A stretch of DNA of 64,000 nt from Psychrobacillus lasiicapitis (GCF_006861795.1 NZ_VDGH01000008.1:124001-188000), one strand, 5' to 3'; counted from the stretch's first letter, positions 7,751 to 17,660 are shown. The notes: generated from the sequence alone by a model not told the origin. Translations and numbers: made by a program.

Positions 7751-9880
7751 TTATCCAAATTCATATATTGCAACTGTTCCTGAGATTTCATGAGTTGCAG
7801 CTAGTAATGCTTTGCCTGTTGGACTCTTTTCAGCTGATATAAATAATAATCCTTCTGGTGAAACATCCCCAGCAGCATCTTCTGAGAAGTCACGGCTTGA
7901 AATAAGAGTGACAAATTTCGGTGCTTTTACATCGGTTAAATCATAGACCATAATACCGCTATAACGTTCTAAAGCGATAAATCCATAAGTTATTCCGTCA
8001 ATTTCACCAACTACTGCTGTTTCGGGCTCAGGACCTTTGTCATCACTTCGGCTGTCTACTTTTATCTCATCGCTATTCGTATTAAAATATTTCGGTGTTT
8101 TCTCAGCAATAATACGTTCAAACTCACTACCGCTGTCATATACTTGCTCTAACGTTTTCGCATCAAAAATCGAGAAGCTACGTCCACCATAACCATAAAT
8201 TGTTTCATATGCAGTGCCCTCAGCATTTAATCCATTTTCTGTCGTCACTTTATAGCCTTCTAATGTGGACAAATCAAATTTATCTAGTTCTGCTTGGGTA
8301 AAACCTTCATATTTAGAAGCATCTAGTTTAATTGGCAACTCGATATCAGCAAGATTCGCTACTTCCGAATAACCACCATCATCTACATAATCACGAGAGT
8401 CACCTTCATTCGGTGTAATGATGTACGTTTTACCATTAACTACAAAAGAATCTATTGCATCTGGCATATGCCAGGTAAGTATTGGTGCTTTATTAATACC
8501 AATCGCTTTATCATCTTTGTTTGCATCGATTTCATTTCCAGCTACAGAATGATCGATAACTCCTAATCCTTTTACCGACATAATTTTGTCGCTAACTAAA
8601 TCTACAGTAGCAATAGCATTGTTTTCTTGTAGTGTTACATAAGCTGTTTTGCTATCTGGTGATACCGATACATATTCTGGTTCCAGTTGTGCTAAGTAGG
8701 AAGAACCTTTGCCTTGATAAGACATGCGCACCTTTTCATCTAACATAGCTTCGGTGAAAGTTAGTGTTGTTTCTTCAAATGAAGGTACATCTATGATAGA
8801 AATTGAACCATCTGGATCAATGGTCGTATCTTTATTAGGTTCCCCTTCATTTGCAACAATTGTTTTTTTCCCATCAGGAGTGAATGTCACCATGTCTGGT
8901 AAAGCCCCAACTTGAACAGCCTTCACAAAATTCCCATCTTTAGTAGCAAAAATAATATAGCCTAGATCTGTTTTTTCAGCGTAAGCAGCAATGGCGATTA
9001 AATCTTCCGTTGGATGAGAAGCGATACTTGTAATGTTCTTTACGCCTTTAACACCGTAATCCTCAATTACAACGCGTTTAGCTGAATCTACTTGTGTAAA
9101 TTCAGCTGATCTAACATCAGCAAATGACAAAATATCAAATCCACCAACAGCACCATTTGTAACGAAGGCTTTCTTCAGTTTTTCATCATAAGCTAAAATT
9201 TCCGTGCCAGTTTCTCCTTGACCACTGTCATACCGAGCGACTTGTTTAACTGCTAGTTGTTCCGGATTAGAATTATAAAGAGGTGGTGCTTCATTCTCAT
9301 TTGACTTGGATGCCACGAGTTGTGCATGTTTTCTATCAGCTGGTGTTTTGAATTTAGCTAAAAGTAGGTCACGTGGTGCTTTGCCTGTGAAGCGATACAT
9401 AATTGCAGATCTTTCTTTCAATTGATAAGAAAGCTTTTGAAATTGTTTTTCTACTTCAACCGAGTCTTTATCTGACTCTGCTTTTTCGATTGCCTCTATG
9501 ATTGGAGTTATGTATTGAGTAGCATAGTTATACGCATCAATATATGGAATTACGCCTTTTGTAATTCTTTCATTGTATAAGTCTTCTAAATCACTTAATA
9601 ATGCTTTTTTGTTCTTTACCCTCGATTTTTCTATTGCTGCTTTTGCTTTTTGATAGCTTTCTTTTGCTGTATTAAGTGCAGGGTAAAGATCCATACTCGT
9701 CGTAATTTTTCCTTTTTGAGCTGGTACTACATAAGCGTAAGACGCCTCTTTCATATCTTTACGCGCTTGTTCCACTATATCTTGTAAAGAGCTACTTGCA
9801 AAACTAACACCTGTTGATGAAAACAATGAGGTCGCAAGCACCGTAGCCATTACTGTTTTTTTCACCTTATTTTTTTTCAT
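7751..9880 (-). CDS. Secreted choice-of-anchor I protein (beta-propeller esterase-like) with SbsC-like wall-binding N-terminus
   Basis: Secreted 709-residue protein. A signal peptide covers residues 1-29 (ends VSFAS). Residues about 30-195 form an alpha-helical domain with IDAYNYATQY and RFTGKAPRDLLL. It is clearly paralogous to the N-terminus of the 5'-nucleotidase at 14.7-17.4 kb and resembles, from memory, the secondary-cell-wall-polymer-binding region of the Geobacillus S-layer protein SbsC. The copy here lacks the last helices of that region. From about residue 210 to the end is the choice-of-anchor I beta-propeller domain, with segments such as TPDGKKTIVANEGEPN and EGDSRDY; members are often labelled alkaline phosphatase-like, but activity is poorly established. 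It has its own promoter with PhoP-type boxes at 9964-10028 and is followed by a terminator. Confidence 0.85.
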   Translation of the reverse strand: MKKNKVKKTVMATVLATSLFSSTGVSFASSSLQDIVEQARKDMKEASYAYVVPAQKGKITTSMDLYPALNTAKESYQKAKAAIEKSRVKNKKALLSDLEDLYNERITKGVIPYIDAYNYATQYITPIIEAIEKAESDKDSVEVEKQFQKLSYQLKERSAIMYRFTGKAPRDLLLAKFKTPADRKHAQLVASKSNENEAPPLYNSNPEQLAVKQVARYDSGQGETGTEILAYDEKLKKAFVTNGAVGGFDILSFADVRSAEFTQVDSAKRVVIEDYGVKGVKNITSIASHPTEDLIAIAAYAEKTDLGYIIFATKDGNFVKAVQVGALPDMVTFTPDGKKTIVANEGEPNKDTTIDPDGSISIIDVPSFEETTLTFTEAMLDEKVRMSYQGKGSSYLAQLEPEYVSVSPDSKTAYVTLQENNAIATVDLVSDKIMSVKGLGVIDHSVAGNEIDANKDDKAIGINKAPILTWHMPDAIDSFVVNGKTYIITPNEGDSRDYVDDGGYSEVANLADIELPIKLDASKYEGFTQAELDKFDLSTLEGYKVTTENGLNAEGTAYETIYGYGGRSFSIFDAKTLEQVYDSGSEFERIIAEKTPKYFNTNSDEIKVDSRSDDKGPEPETAVVGEIDGITYGFIALERYSGIMVYDLTDVKAPKFVTLISSRDFSEDAAGDVSPEGLLFISAEKSPTGKALLAATHEISGTVAIYEFG

Positions 9881-9963
9881 AATTTTCCTCCTACCGATAT
9901 TTATAAACTACTAATCTACTAATTAAATTAATTTTATAAATTAGATATAACAATGACTACTTA

Positions 9964-10028
9964 AGAATAGAGAATACAAATATTAAGTACAATGTGAATA
10001 TTGTTAAATACATGTAAATTTTTGTTAG
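9964..10028 (-). promoter_or_regulatory. Pho-box-like repeats and promoter of the choice-of-anchor I gene
   Basis: On the minus strand four PhoP-type hexamers follow each other: CTAACA (10028-10023), TTTACA (10018-10013), TTAACA (10007-10002) and TTCACA (9998-9993). Start spacings are 10, 11 and 9 bases. Bacillus PhoP boxes are TT(A/T/C)A(C/T)A repeats about 11 bases apart. A promoter candidate abuts them: TTGTAC (9992-9987), 17 bases, TATTCT (9969-9964). The gene start is 84 bases further on. Confidence 0.65.
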
Positions 10029-10036
10029 CATGTATT

Positions 10037-10083
10037 TACAAAAAAGAAGTGTTACGGGTATCAGTTACCCGTAACACTTCTTT
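10037..10083 (-). terminator. Terminator of the nuclease gene
   Basis: Arms 10043-10060 and 10066-10083 are perfect 18-base complements (core GTGTTACGGGTA) with a five-base loop. The minus strand then reads a T-run. It lies directly after the stop of the 1529-residue nuclease gene and upstream of the next gene's Pho boxes. Confidence 0.93.
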
Positions 10084-10094
10084 ATCCTTTAATA

Positions 10095-13000
10095 TTATGA
10101 AGCCTTTTGAACATTAGACGAGCTTGTTTGCCCCCAAATTGATTGCACCCATTCTGGATGATCGATAAATGGGTTGCGGTTTCCTTGCCATTTTTGAATG
10201 ATATTATTTCTATTTCGTTCCACTTCATCAACTGGGTCTTGAAGATGCCATTTTAAGAGAGTTGACAGCTTTCCGTGGTAAGGTGCACTTCCATTACCTA
10301 GCTTTTCGTTTAATTCCAAATCAACTTTATCTCCTTTTTCATAGCGAGTAGCCATATAGAAGAGAATTCTTGCAACATCACCTTTTACGCGATTAGGTGG
10401 CTCAAATGAATTTGAAGTTTTTAAACATCCATTACATCCGTTAACTGGGCTTCCCCCATTATCAAAATCTAAATTTCCTCTAGCGCTATTCACTTGTACA
10501 TCCGTAGCACGTAGGTGATGGATATCAGTACCGGGTCCTTTACTTGTCCCAAAGTCTCCGTGTGATTTAGCCCATGTATGTTCACGATTCCATTGTCCTA
10601 CATTACCACCGTTACTATTTTTGGAACGGGATACTCCTGAGTAAAATAAAATAACGTTATTCTTATTGTTCGGATCTTCATCCGTCTCTTTTAAAGCTTC
10701 CCATACTTGATCATAAGATAGTTGTGTATGATCATCGATAATTTCATGGAGCGCAGCTTTCAAGGCTTGTCCTTCTTTGCCAAAAGCATCTTTGTAATAG
10801 TCATCCACAGGGGAACCAGCAGTAGTCACATTTACACTAAAATTCGTAGTTACACTTTTTTCACCGTCTGTTGCAGTGACCCCAACAATATGAGTACCTA
10901 ATTCAAGCTTTAATTTTAATGTGTTTGCTTCAACAGTCCCTTTTGTTGATGTAAAAGTAAGTTTATCATTGTCTGGATCAGAAAAATGATCTGTCAATAA
11001 GATGGATGCTGTTTCTCCAACTCTAACGTCTAGGTTAGATATAGCTTTTTTTACAATCGGTGCTTTATTTTCACCAGGTAAAGAAGGAACCTCAATGGGT
11101 TCCCCTTTAACATTTGTAAATTTAATTGTTTCTGCATTTGCACCGTTAATAAATTCAATTTCTTGAATGTTTTCGGCTCCGCGGATTTCTTTTACATTAG
11201 TACCATCAATGATTAACTTTTGCACATTTGTTCCTTTGAAATCAATAATCGCACCAGCATTTACAGGTTTGATCGTTACAGAATGCTTCGCAAAACCTTC
11301 ACCTTGAAATTCTGCGTACGCTCCTTTGAAAAGGATTCCTTCTGTAATAACTGACTTGTCATCGAGTTTAACAGATATGCTTGGTTGCCCAATCGTCAAT
11401 TTCTTAGTTTTAAGATTTTTGAAGTCATATTCTTTTTCTGCTTTAATCGGTTCTTCTACATCTTCAGCTAGTAAATCAATTTGAACCATTACCGGATCAT
11501 GATCGCTTGCGCGTCCAGCCATATCCGTAAAGTCTGCGTTTATATGAAGAATATCAATTTTAGTTTTTGATTCTAAGTTCTTAGTAACTAAAATATGATC
11601 TAAAACTTGTGAATTACCTTGATACAAATATGTGTAACGATCAGCAGTTTCTACTTTGTTAATCATATTTGTCATTAGGCTGCCCTCATGGATTTTTAAT
11701 GATTGAGAGAATTGATAATCATTAAAGTCTCCTAAAGAAACAACATTTGCATCTGGATTTTTTGTTTTAATATCTTCTACAAAGTTATATACGATATTCG
11801 CAATTTTATGGCGTTGCGTTTCACTATCATATTTCGGAGGTTGAATAGATCCAAATAAAGGAGTATCTCCAGACTTCGAATTCCAGTGATTCGCTATTAC
11901 AATAACACTTTCACCTTTAAAATCAAACTGTGCTGCTAATGGTTTGCGGCTGCTATTAAATGCACTATTTGTAGGGTCAATGCGTCCTGGATTAAGTGTT
12001 AACTTTCCATCTTGGTAACCTACAGCTGTAGTCGCATTTCCAGAAGAGATACCTTCTGTTAATTTCACGCGTTCCGGATTATAAAGGAACCCGACACGGA
12101 TATTAGCATTTGGCGCACCACCATCTTGATTGTTCACAGGGTCAATATTTACATACTTATATTGAGCTCCGCCTGCAGCTTTTATTGCCGCAATCAATCT
12201 TGCATAGCTTTGGTCTGCCTTTGAGTCTCCAGAATCTTCCCCATTATTATCTTGAACTTCCGTGACACCAACAATATCAGGACTTTGCATATCATTAGCG
12301 ATTGCTCTTGCTAATTTACTAGCTTTATCATTGGAAGTAGATTTTGTATTATTTGAGAAGTTTTCTAAGTTATAAGATGCAATCGTTAATTTATCTTCTG
12401 ATTTAGCAATTGTTGTCTTCTCAGGTTTTGCAGTTCCTTTTGTATGAGCAGCTTTCATTTCATCTAAAGAAACATAGATTTTAAAGTTTTGGAATGAATA
12501 GCCCACTACTCCAGTAATCGGACCATTAAACTTATCCCCCGTTGCAACTTCAAAATCACGACCAGGACCATTAGGTTCTAAACGGAATTGTATACGATTT
12601 GGATTTTGGTTACCCTCTTCATATAATACACCGCCATGAAGAGAATTCGTTGGCGCGTTTTCTAGAAGTGTAACAAGGTCTCCATGCTCTTGCGGTGCTA
12701 CTGCTTTCACATTTCCAACTTCCACTCGCATTCCTTCAATGCTTTCCCAGAAATCAATTGCATCTACAGTCGGATTGAAAACAGTTAGATTATCACTATC
12801 AATTTTTGCTAATGCCATTTTTGTTTCATCGATGATGATTGGCGCTGGTAAAGTAACACCATTTTTTATAACTTCAACTTTTCCACCTTGATCATTTCTA
12901 ACGTTGATTTGTGTGGTTTTCAAGTCAGTTTGGTTAGCATCAGAATATCCATCATATGCATACTCGCTCACTTTCCCAGTGACAGATACTAGATCACCTA

Positions 13001-14684
13001 CTTTAATCGGCCATTTGTTTTTACCACTATAAAGTAAAATTGCTTCCGAGGTATTTGGATCATTATCCGCTAACTCATCTGGAGTTTGGATATGATAATA
13101 AGTTGAACCACTTAATTCAAATGAGTAAGTAACAACCCCTTGAATCCCTTCTACTGTTTTTCCATCGAATGAAGTAGCGTGCCCTGATCCTTGTATATCA
13201 TGAATTTGAAGACTATCTGTAATCTTATACTCAAAAGACTTCACTTCAGAAGATCCCTCAGCAGTTATTACTACTGCTTTAATTGTTGTATCTTTTTTAA
13301 TCTCGATAGGTGCAGTATATTTGGTGCTCTCTTTTGTTGGTTCAGTTCCATCTTCTGTGTAATAAATCTCTGCACCTACAGTTGTAGTGGACAGTGTAAC
13401 CATTGTACCACCGACAAAAGTTCCACTACCTGGATTTGCTATAACTGGTTGCAAAATTGAACTGTCGGAAATGATATCTTGCACTGATCTAGGGATGATT
13501 TGGTAATCTGAATCAAACTGTTGAACAATACCTGTAATAGATTCATATGTGTTACCTACAATTAAACCTAAAGAACCATTTTCATCACGGACGATGAATT
13601 CAGTTACTCCATCAGTTGCTGTATAGTTTCCTGCATTTACTGATTTTAATGTAATACTTTTTGCTTGCACTAGAAGTGATTCATTGTTTTCGGACACTTC
13701 TGCACCTGTAACTATTTTTGGTGATGGTGCTCCTACATTTCCTGACTTATTAACAATAGTTGCCCCATCTAATTGAAGAAGTCCACGATAATCTGCTAAT
13801 TTACCAGTGAGGATTACTTCATCTCCTACAGTTAAAGGCAGGCTAGTAGGGCGTACGGCAATACCACCTGTAGAATCTTGAATCGAAATAGTATTTTTCA
13901 AGTTTGCAGCTACTATTCCTTTAACCGTTACTGTTTGGCCAAGGGCTGTAGCACGTGCCTCTGCAATTGATACTGTCCCTTCTTCACTTAATACTGTATA
14001 ACTAAACTCAGCAACCGCACTGTTTTCAAGTCCCTCTTTTATAGCGATAGCTTTAATCGTCATATCTTTGTCAATGACGATCGGAGCTTCGTATTTAGTA
14101 CTTGAAACTGTTGGTTCTGACCCATTAGTTGTGTAATAAATTGATGCTCCTTCTGTTTTGGTTGATAGAATAATTTTAGTATCTTTTGGAACGCTTGAAG
14201 ACGGTATAGACACTGTAACAACTTCTACTTTGTTTTCTACAGGTGGTTCTCCGCCATCATCAAGGAACTTCATAGTAGAAACTGCAGAAATACCAGGTAA
14301 AGTAAAGTAAGCACCTAAAGTACCATTAATTTCAACTTTTTTTCCACGGTTATTCGGGTTAGTTGCTAATCCAAATTGAGCACGGAAATTAGTTGCTAAT
14401 CGAACTGGCAACATTTTCTTAATATCTGTCTCATCTGGAGAATCTGCAATAACTATATTTGTATCTGCAGGAAATGGAGCTTCTAAGTTCACCTTATTTT
14501 TATCTACCATATAGCCTACGATATATCCATGTACTGAAGCTGACCCTGAATTATTTGCAATAGCTTCAGCAACTGAAATTGACTCTGCCGCTTCTACATG
14601 TTGAGCATTAAATGGAGTAATTAAACTGAAAATCAAAAGAAATATTAAACCAATATTTACGGTTTTCCTCTTATACTGTTTCAT
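10095..14684 (-). CDS. Giant secreted double nuclease: ExeM/NucH-type phosphatase-fold nuclease fused to endonuclease I
   Basis: A 1529-residue secreted protein with two nuclease modules. A signal peptide spans residues 1-33. An OB-fold DUF6359-like domain (about 34-140) is followed by two chitobiase-C-like repeats (about 155-230 and 412-488, each with the IYYT..G.EPT signature) and OB-like domains between and after (about 236-400 and 495-750). The endonuclease/exonuclease/phosphatase domain runs from about 766 to 1085 (SYNLENFS, GVTEVQDN, ANHWNSKSGD, LGDFNDYQ, ASDHDPVM). A beta-rich region and a cadherin-like domain follow. The endonuclease I domain occupies 1294-1520 with NREHTWAKSHGDFG at 1366-1379 and DIHHLRATDVQVNSARGN, as in Bacillus Bsn. 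It should cut extracellular DNA and RNA. It lies 52 bases after the 5'-nucleotidase gene, so it probably shares that Pho-controlled transcript. Confidence 0.9.
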   Translation of the reverse strand: MKQYKRKTVNIGLIFLLIFSLITPFNAQHVEAAESISVAEAIANNSGSASVHGYIVGYMVDKNKVNLEAPFPADTNIVIADSPDETDIKKMLPVRLATNFRAQFGLATNPNNRGKKVEINGTLGAYFTLPGISAVSTMKFLDDGGEPPVENKVEVVTVSIPSSSVPKDTKIILSTKTEGASIYYTTNGSEPTVSSTKYEAPIVIDKDMTIKAIAIKEGLENSAVAEFSYTVLSEEGTVSIAEARATALGQTVTVKGIVAANLKNTISIQDSTGGIAVRPTSLPLTVGDEVILTGKLADYRGLLQLDGATIVNKSGNVGAPSPKIVTGAEVSENNESLLVQAKSITLKSVNAGNYTATDGVTEFIVRDENGSLGLIVGNTYESITGIVQQFDSDYQIIPRSVQDIISDSSILQPVIANPGSGTFVGGTMVTLSTTTVGAEIYYTEDGTEPTKESTKYTAPIEIKKDTTIKAVVITAEGSSEVKSFEYKITDSLQIHDIQGSGHATSFDGKTVEGIQGVVTYSFELSGSTYYHIQTPDELADNDPNTSEAILLYSGKNKWPIKVGDLVSVTGKVSEYAYDGYSDANQTDLKTTQINVRNDQGGKVEVIKNGVTLPAPIIIDETKMALAKIDSDNLTVFNPTVDAIDFWESIEGMRVEVGNVKAVAPQEHGDLVTLLENAPTNSLHGGVLYEEGNQNPNRIQFRLEPNGPGRDFEVATGDKFNGPITGVVGYSFQNFKIYVSLDEMKAAHTKGTAKPEKTTIAKSEDKLTIASYNLENFSNNTKSTSNDKASKLARAIANDMQSPDIVGVTEVQDNNGEDSGDSKADQSYARLIAAIKAAGGAQYKYVNIDPVNNQDGGAPNANIRVGFLYNPERVKLTEGISSGNATTAVGYQDGKLTLNPGRIDPTNSAFNSSRKPLAAQFDFKGESVIVIANHWNSKSGDTPLFGSIQPPKYDSETQRHKIANIVYNFVEDIKTKNPDANVVSLGDFNDYQFSQSLKIHEGSLMTNMINKVETADRYTYLYQGNSQVLDHILVTKNLESKTKIDILHINADFTDMAGRASDHDPVMVQIDLLAEDVEEPIKAEKEYDFKNLKTKKLTIGQPSISVKLDDKSVITEGILFKGAYAEFQGEGFAKHSVTIKPVNAGAIIDFKGTNVQKLIIDGTNVKEIRGAENIQEIEFINGANAETIKFTNVKGEPIEVPSLPGENKAPIVKKAISNLDVRVGETASILLTDHFSDPDNDKLTFTSTKGTVEANTLKLKLELGTHIVGVTATDGEKSVTTNFSVNVTTAGSPVDDYYKDAFGKEGQALKAALHEIIDDHTQLSYDQVWEALKETDEDPNNKNNVILFYSGVSRSKNSNGGNVGQWNREHTWAKSHGDFGTSKGPGTDIHHLRATDVQVNSARGNLDFDNGGSPVNGCNGCLKTSNSFEPPNRVKGDVARILFYMATRYEKGDKVDLELNEKLGNGSAPYHGKLSTLLKWHLQDPVDEVERNRNNIIQKWQGNRNPFIDHPEWVQSIWGQTSSSNVQKAS

Positions 14685-14736
14685 TATTTGGCTCCTATCA
14701 TTTTTCTATTTTTGATAATTACCTTAACTATTAAAA

Positions 14737-17436
14737 TCAAAGAATCATTTCACCATCAATCGTTATTCCGTCGAAGTTCACAATTTTCCCACCTAGTCCA
14801 GTAAAGTCTGCATCCCCTTCAACTGTAATATTAGAAAAAGAAATACTTTCGCTTGGATTACCGGTAAGGATTAAGTCACCTTTGATTACTGCATTTTCAA
14901 GTTTAGCAATATTTGTCACAGATACTGTAACGTCGCCATTGTATACTTTTGGTGCATCTTGTGTACCAGAGAAATCTTCTTCTCCAATCTCCCCACCTGG
15001 AAGTTCAGTGCCCGGATTTTTATTTGCAACGTCAACGATACGTCCCTCTACTTTTAGATCAACATTTACCAAGCTTGCGATATGGTCACGTAAGTTTTCC
15101 CAGTCAGAGAGGCCTAAATCTGTAACTCTTCCTTCTTCATATGCTTTTTTCAGAACGTCGTAGCCATCTCCACCTTTTGCTGTAAAGGCATTGGTTGCAA
15201 CTACATATTCTTCATCATCTTTAATTTCTACATAGCTATCTTTTGCCGCTTCGTATTTAATAGAAACTACACGTTCTCCTACCGGCTTAGAAGAATCGAA
15301 TTCTACTTTTGCACCAGATACATGAAGAAAACCGCCGTTTTCTTTAGGAAATTCTTTAAAACTAGTTTCAAATGTTGCTTTTAATTCTGCACCCGTAAGT
15401 TTCATAGTCGCTAGGGTATTTCCAAAAGGAAGGACTGTTATAACTTCACCTACCGTTATCGGACCTTGATTAATCCCCGCTCTTATTCCTCCACCATTTT
15501 GGAATGCCATAACGACATCTTTGTTATACACTTTGGCTTTATCTAGCATGCCATCTGTAATCAGATTTCCAAGTGGGGTTTCATTACTTCTTACACTTAC
15601 ATTACTTTCTGCATTTGATCTAGGGTTTTCTAAAGCTTTTACAGCAGTTGCACCAGTAGGCTGTTCTTTCAACTCTTTAATTTTATCCGAGTATTTTTTC
15701 AACAATTGAGCGGCTTCTGCATCCTCTTGTTTAGCGTTGACACTTATTAACTCGCCTGCATGTTTTACTACTCTTCCATATTTATCAAACTCTACATCTA
15801 ATGTGCCTAGAAATTCACTGTATTGATAAGCTTGCACGATAACGGTCGGATCTTTTGCTTTTCCATTTAAATCTTTATTTACTACTACCGGTTTTTCTAG
15901 TTTTGTATGACTGTGACCTCCTACAATAACATCGATACCTGTAACTTTTGCTGCCAATTGCAAGTCATTGTCATAAGCTGGATTATCATCATAACCTAAG
16001 TGAGTCACCGCTATAACCTTGTTAACTCCTTGCTTTTGGAACTCATCAACCATTGTTTGAGCTGCTTTTACATAGTCAGTAAAAGTTACCTTTTCTGGGC
16101 TAGAGATATCTTTTGTCTCTGCAGTTGTTAATCCGAACAAACCTACTTTTTGACCGTTTACAACTTTAATAATGCCACTATAAATCTGACTATTTTTTGC
16201 ATCACTTGATATCTTCACATTGAATAGGCCTTTTAAATCGTCATCCTGTGAAAAATCAACATTAGAGCTGACAATTGGGAAATTAGCTTTTTTAATAAAC
16301 TCTGCTAAAGCTTTGTGACCATCCGCCCCTGAACCAAGATCAAACTCGTGGTTTCCAAGTGTCATCACATCGTATTTCATCAGGTTCATAAACTCCAGAT
16401 CAGCTTGTCCCTTAAATTCATTAAAATATAACGTTCCTGAGAAAACATCTCCTGCATCTATTAATAGTGCAGATGGTTTTGCTTTACGAACATCCTTGAC
16501 TGCCGTAACTCGTTTTGCCACATTATCCAAGTTAGCGTGTGTATCGTTCGTATGCATCAATGATAAATTGAAGTTAGAGCCAGTATTACCGCCACCGCCT
16601 CCACTGTTTCCACCTCCGCTATTACCTCCACCACCGCTTCCACCACCAGGAGTAGATGGAGTAGTAGGTGTGATTATGACAACCCCTGCTTTTTTACTTA
16701 CCGCCTCTATTTTTTCTAATAATTCTTTCATCATTGGAAGTCGTTCAGTAGGTGGCAATCTATAGAGTAAAGGTTTAATTGTCTCTAAAACTCTTATAGC
16801 TTCCGCAGATTTTCCAGCAGCTAACAATTTATCTGCTTCTTGTACTTTCATATAAACTGTCACGGGCACCATCAGCTGATCACGTTTAAGGTTTGCCGGG
16901 TCTTTATATTGTTTTAACAATAAATCCCTTGCAGCTTTACCTGTAAAGCGATAAAGTATCGCTGTACGGCTTTTTAATTGAACGGATAGTTTGTGATATA
17001 AATTTTCTACTTTCGCCCAGTCTTTTTCTGCCTCTGCCTTTTGGAGATCTGCCATAATCGGCGTTAGATATTTGTCCGCATAATTGTAAGCGTCAATATA
17101 AGGAATAATTCCTTTTGTAATACGTTCTTCATATAGAGCATCTAAATCTTTTAACAAAGTATCTTTATTTTTTGCATCTGATTTCAAGATTGCTTTTCTA
17201 GCTTTTTGGTAATTTGCTTTTGCCAAATTCAATGCTGGATACAAATCTAAACTTGTTGCGAGTTTTCCATTTTGTGAAGGCACTACATAAGAATAAGCCG
17301 CTTCCTTCATATCTATTCTCGCCTGGTCGACAATTTCTTGCAATGAACTATTAGCGAAACTAACACTTGTTGAAGTTAATAAGGATGTTGCAAGAACCGT
17401 TGCAATTACAGACTTTTTTACCGTATTCCTATTCAT
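14737..17436 (-). CDS. Surface-anchored 5'-nucleotidase / cyclic phosphodiesterase
   Basis: Secreted 899-residue metallophosphoesterase that should strip phosphate from nucleotides outside the cell. The start at 17436 is chosen because GGAGGG lies just upstream; an 11-codon upstream extension lacks a site. A signal peptide covers about 1-28. An SbsC-like wall-binding helical domain (about 29-250; IDAYNYADKY, RFTGKAARDLLL) is paralogous to the one at 7.7-9.9 kb. A glycine/serine linker lies at about 262-287. The calcineurin-like domain starts near 290 (MHTNDTHANLD, GNHEFDLG, VGGHSHTKLE). The 5'-nucleotidase C-terminal domain follows (FQNGGGIRAGINQGP, FTAKGGDGYD). A short beta-rich tail ends the protein. 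It is the first gene of the unit behind the Pho boxes at 17.55 kb. Confidence 0.92.
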   Translation of the reverse strand: MNRNTVKKSVIATVLATSLLTSTSVSFANSSLQEIVDQARIDMKEAAYSYVVPSQNGKLATSLDLYPALNLAKANYQKARKAILKSDAKNKDTLLKDLDALYEERITKGIIPYIDAYNYADKYLTPIMADLQKAEAEKDWAKVENLYHKLSVQLKSRTAILYRFTGKAARDLLLKQYKDPANLKRDQLMVPVTVYMKVQEADKLLAAGKSAEAIRVLETIKPLLYRLPPTERLPMMKELLEKIEAVSKKAGVVIITPTTPSTPGGGSGGGGNSGGGNSGGGGGNTGSNFNLSLMHTNDTHANLDNVAKRVTAVKDVRKAKPSALLIDAGDVFSGTLYFNEFKGQADLEFMNLMKYDVMTLGNHEFDLGSGADGHKALAEFIKKANFPIVSSNVDFSQDDDLKGLFNVKISSDAKNSQIYSGIIKVVNGQKVGLFGLTTAETKDISSPEKVTFTDYVKAAQTMVDEFQKQGVNKVIAVTHLGYDDNPAYDNDLQLAAKVTGIDVIVGGHSHTKLEKPVVVNKDLNGKAKDPTVIVQAYQYSEFLGTLDVEFDKYGRVVKHAGELISVNAKQEDAEAAQLLKKYSDKIKELKEQPTGATAVKALENPRSNAESNVSVRSNETPLGNLITDGMLDKAKVYNKDVVMAFQNGGGIRAGINQGPITVGEVITVLPFGNTLATMKLTGAELKATFETSFKEFPKENGGFLHVSGAKVEFDSSKPVGERVVSIKYEAAKDSYVEIKDDEEYVVATNAFTAKGGDGYDVLKKAYEEGRVTDLGLSDWENLRDHIASLVNVDLKVEGRIVDVANKNPGTELPGGEIGEEDFSGTQDAPKVYNGDVTVSVTNIAKLENAVIKGDLILTGNPSESISFSNITVEGDADFTGLGGKIVNFDGITIDGEMIL

Positions 17437-17506
17437 AATTTCCCTCCTAGTATTATTCGCGCTAGGCAATTCTATCTAATAAATAGAATAATCAAGCAAC
17501 TACTCT

Positions 17507-17571
17507 ATTATAATTAAAATAGAACTTTAATACAAACAGAATATTGTGAAAAATTTGTAAAGTTAAGTTAA
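17507..17571 (-). promoter_or_regulatory. Pho-box-like repeats and promoter of the nucleotidase-nuclease operon
   Basis: On the minus strand: TTAACT (17571-17566), TTTACA (17561-17556) and TTCACA (17550-17545), with 10- and 11-base periodicity, as expected for PhoP boxes. Nine bases further is TTGTAT (17535-17530), a 17-base spacer and a perfect TATAAT (17512-17507). The weak -35 and upstream boxes suit an activated promoter. The same hexamer order occurs upstream of the choice-of-anchor I gene. Confidence 0.72.
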
Positions 17572-17591
17572 CAATACATTTACATAAATAA

Positions 17592-17632
17592 AAAAGCTAT
17601 TCCACATAGACACCCTAAGTGAAATAGCTTTC
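17592..17632 (-). terminator. Terminator of the ydjM-like gene
   Basis: Arms AAAGCTATTCCAC and GTGAAATAGCTTT (one mismatch) with minus-strand T-run. It lies 30 bases beyond the gene ending at 17661 and just upstream of the Pho boxes, which insulates that promoter. It is similar in sequence to the hairpin at 5956-6000. Confidence 0.8.
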
Positions 17633-17660
17633 TTCATTTTGTAAACTTTCTGCTTGAGAA

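Noticed and set aside
13191-13460. 89-codon plus-strand frame inside the nuclease gene
   Set aside because: Antisense shadow; cysteine-rich composition arises from the opposite strand's codons.
16496-16765. Proline-rich 89-codon plus-strand frame
   Set aside because: It is the antisense of the Gly/Ser linker of the 5'-nucleotidase.
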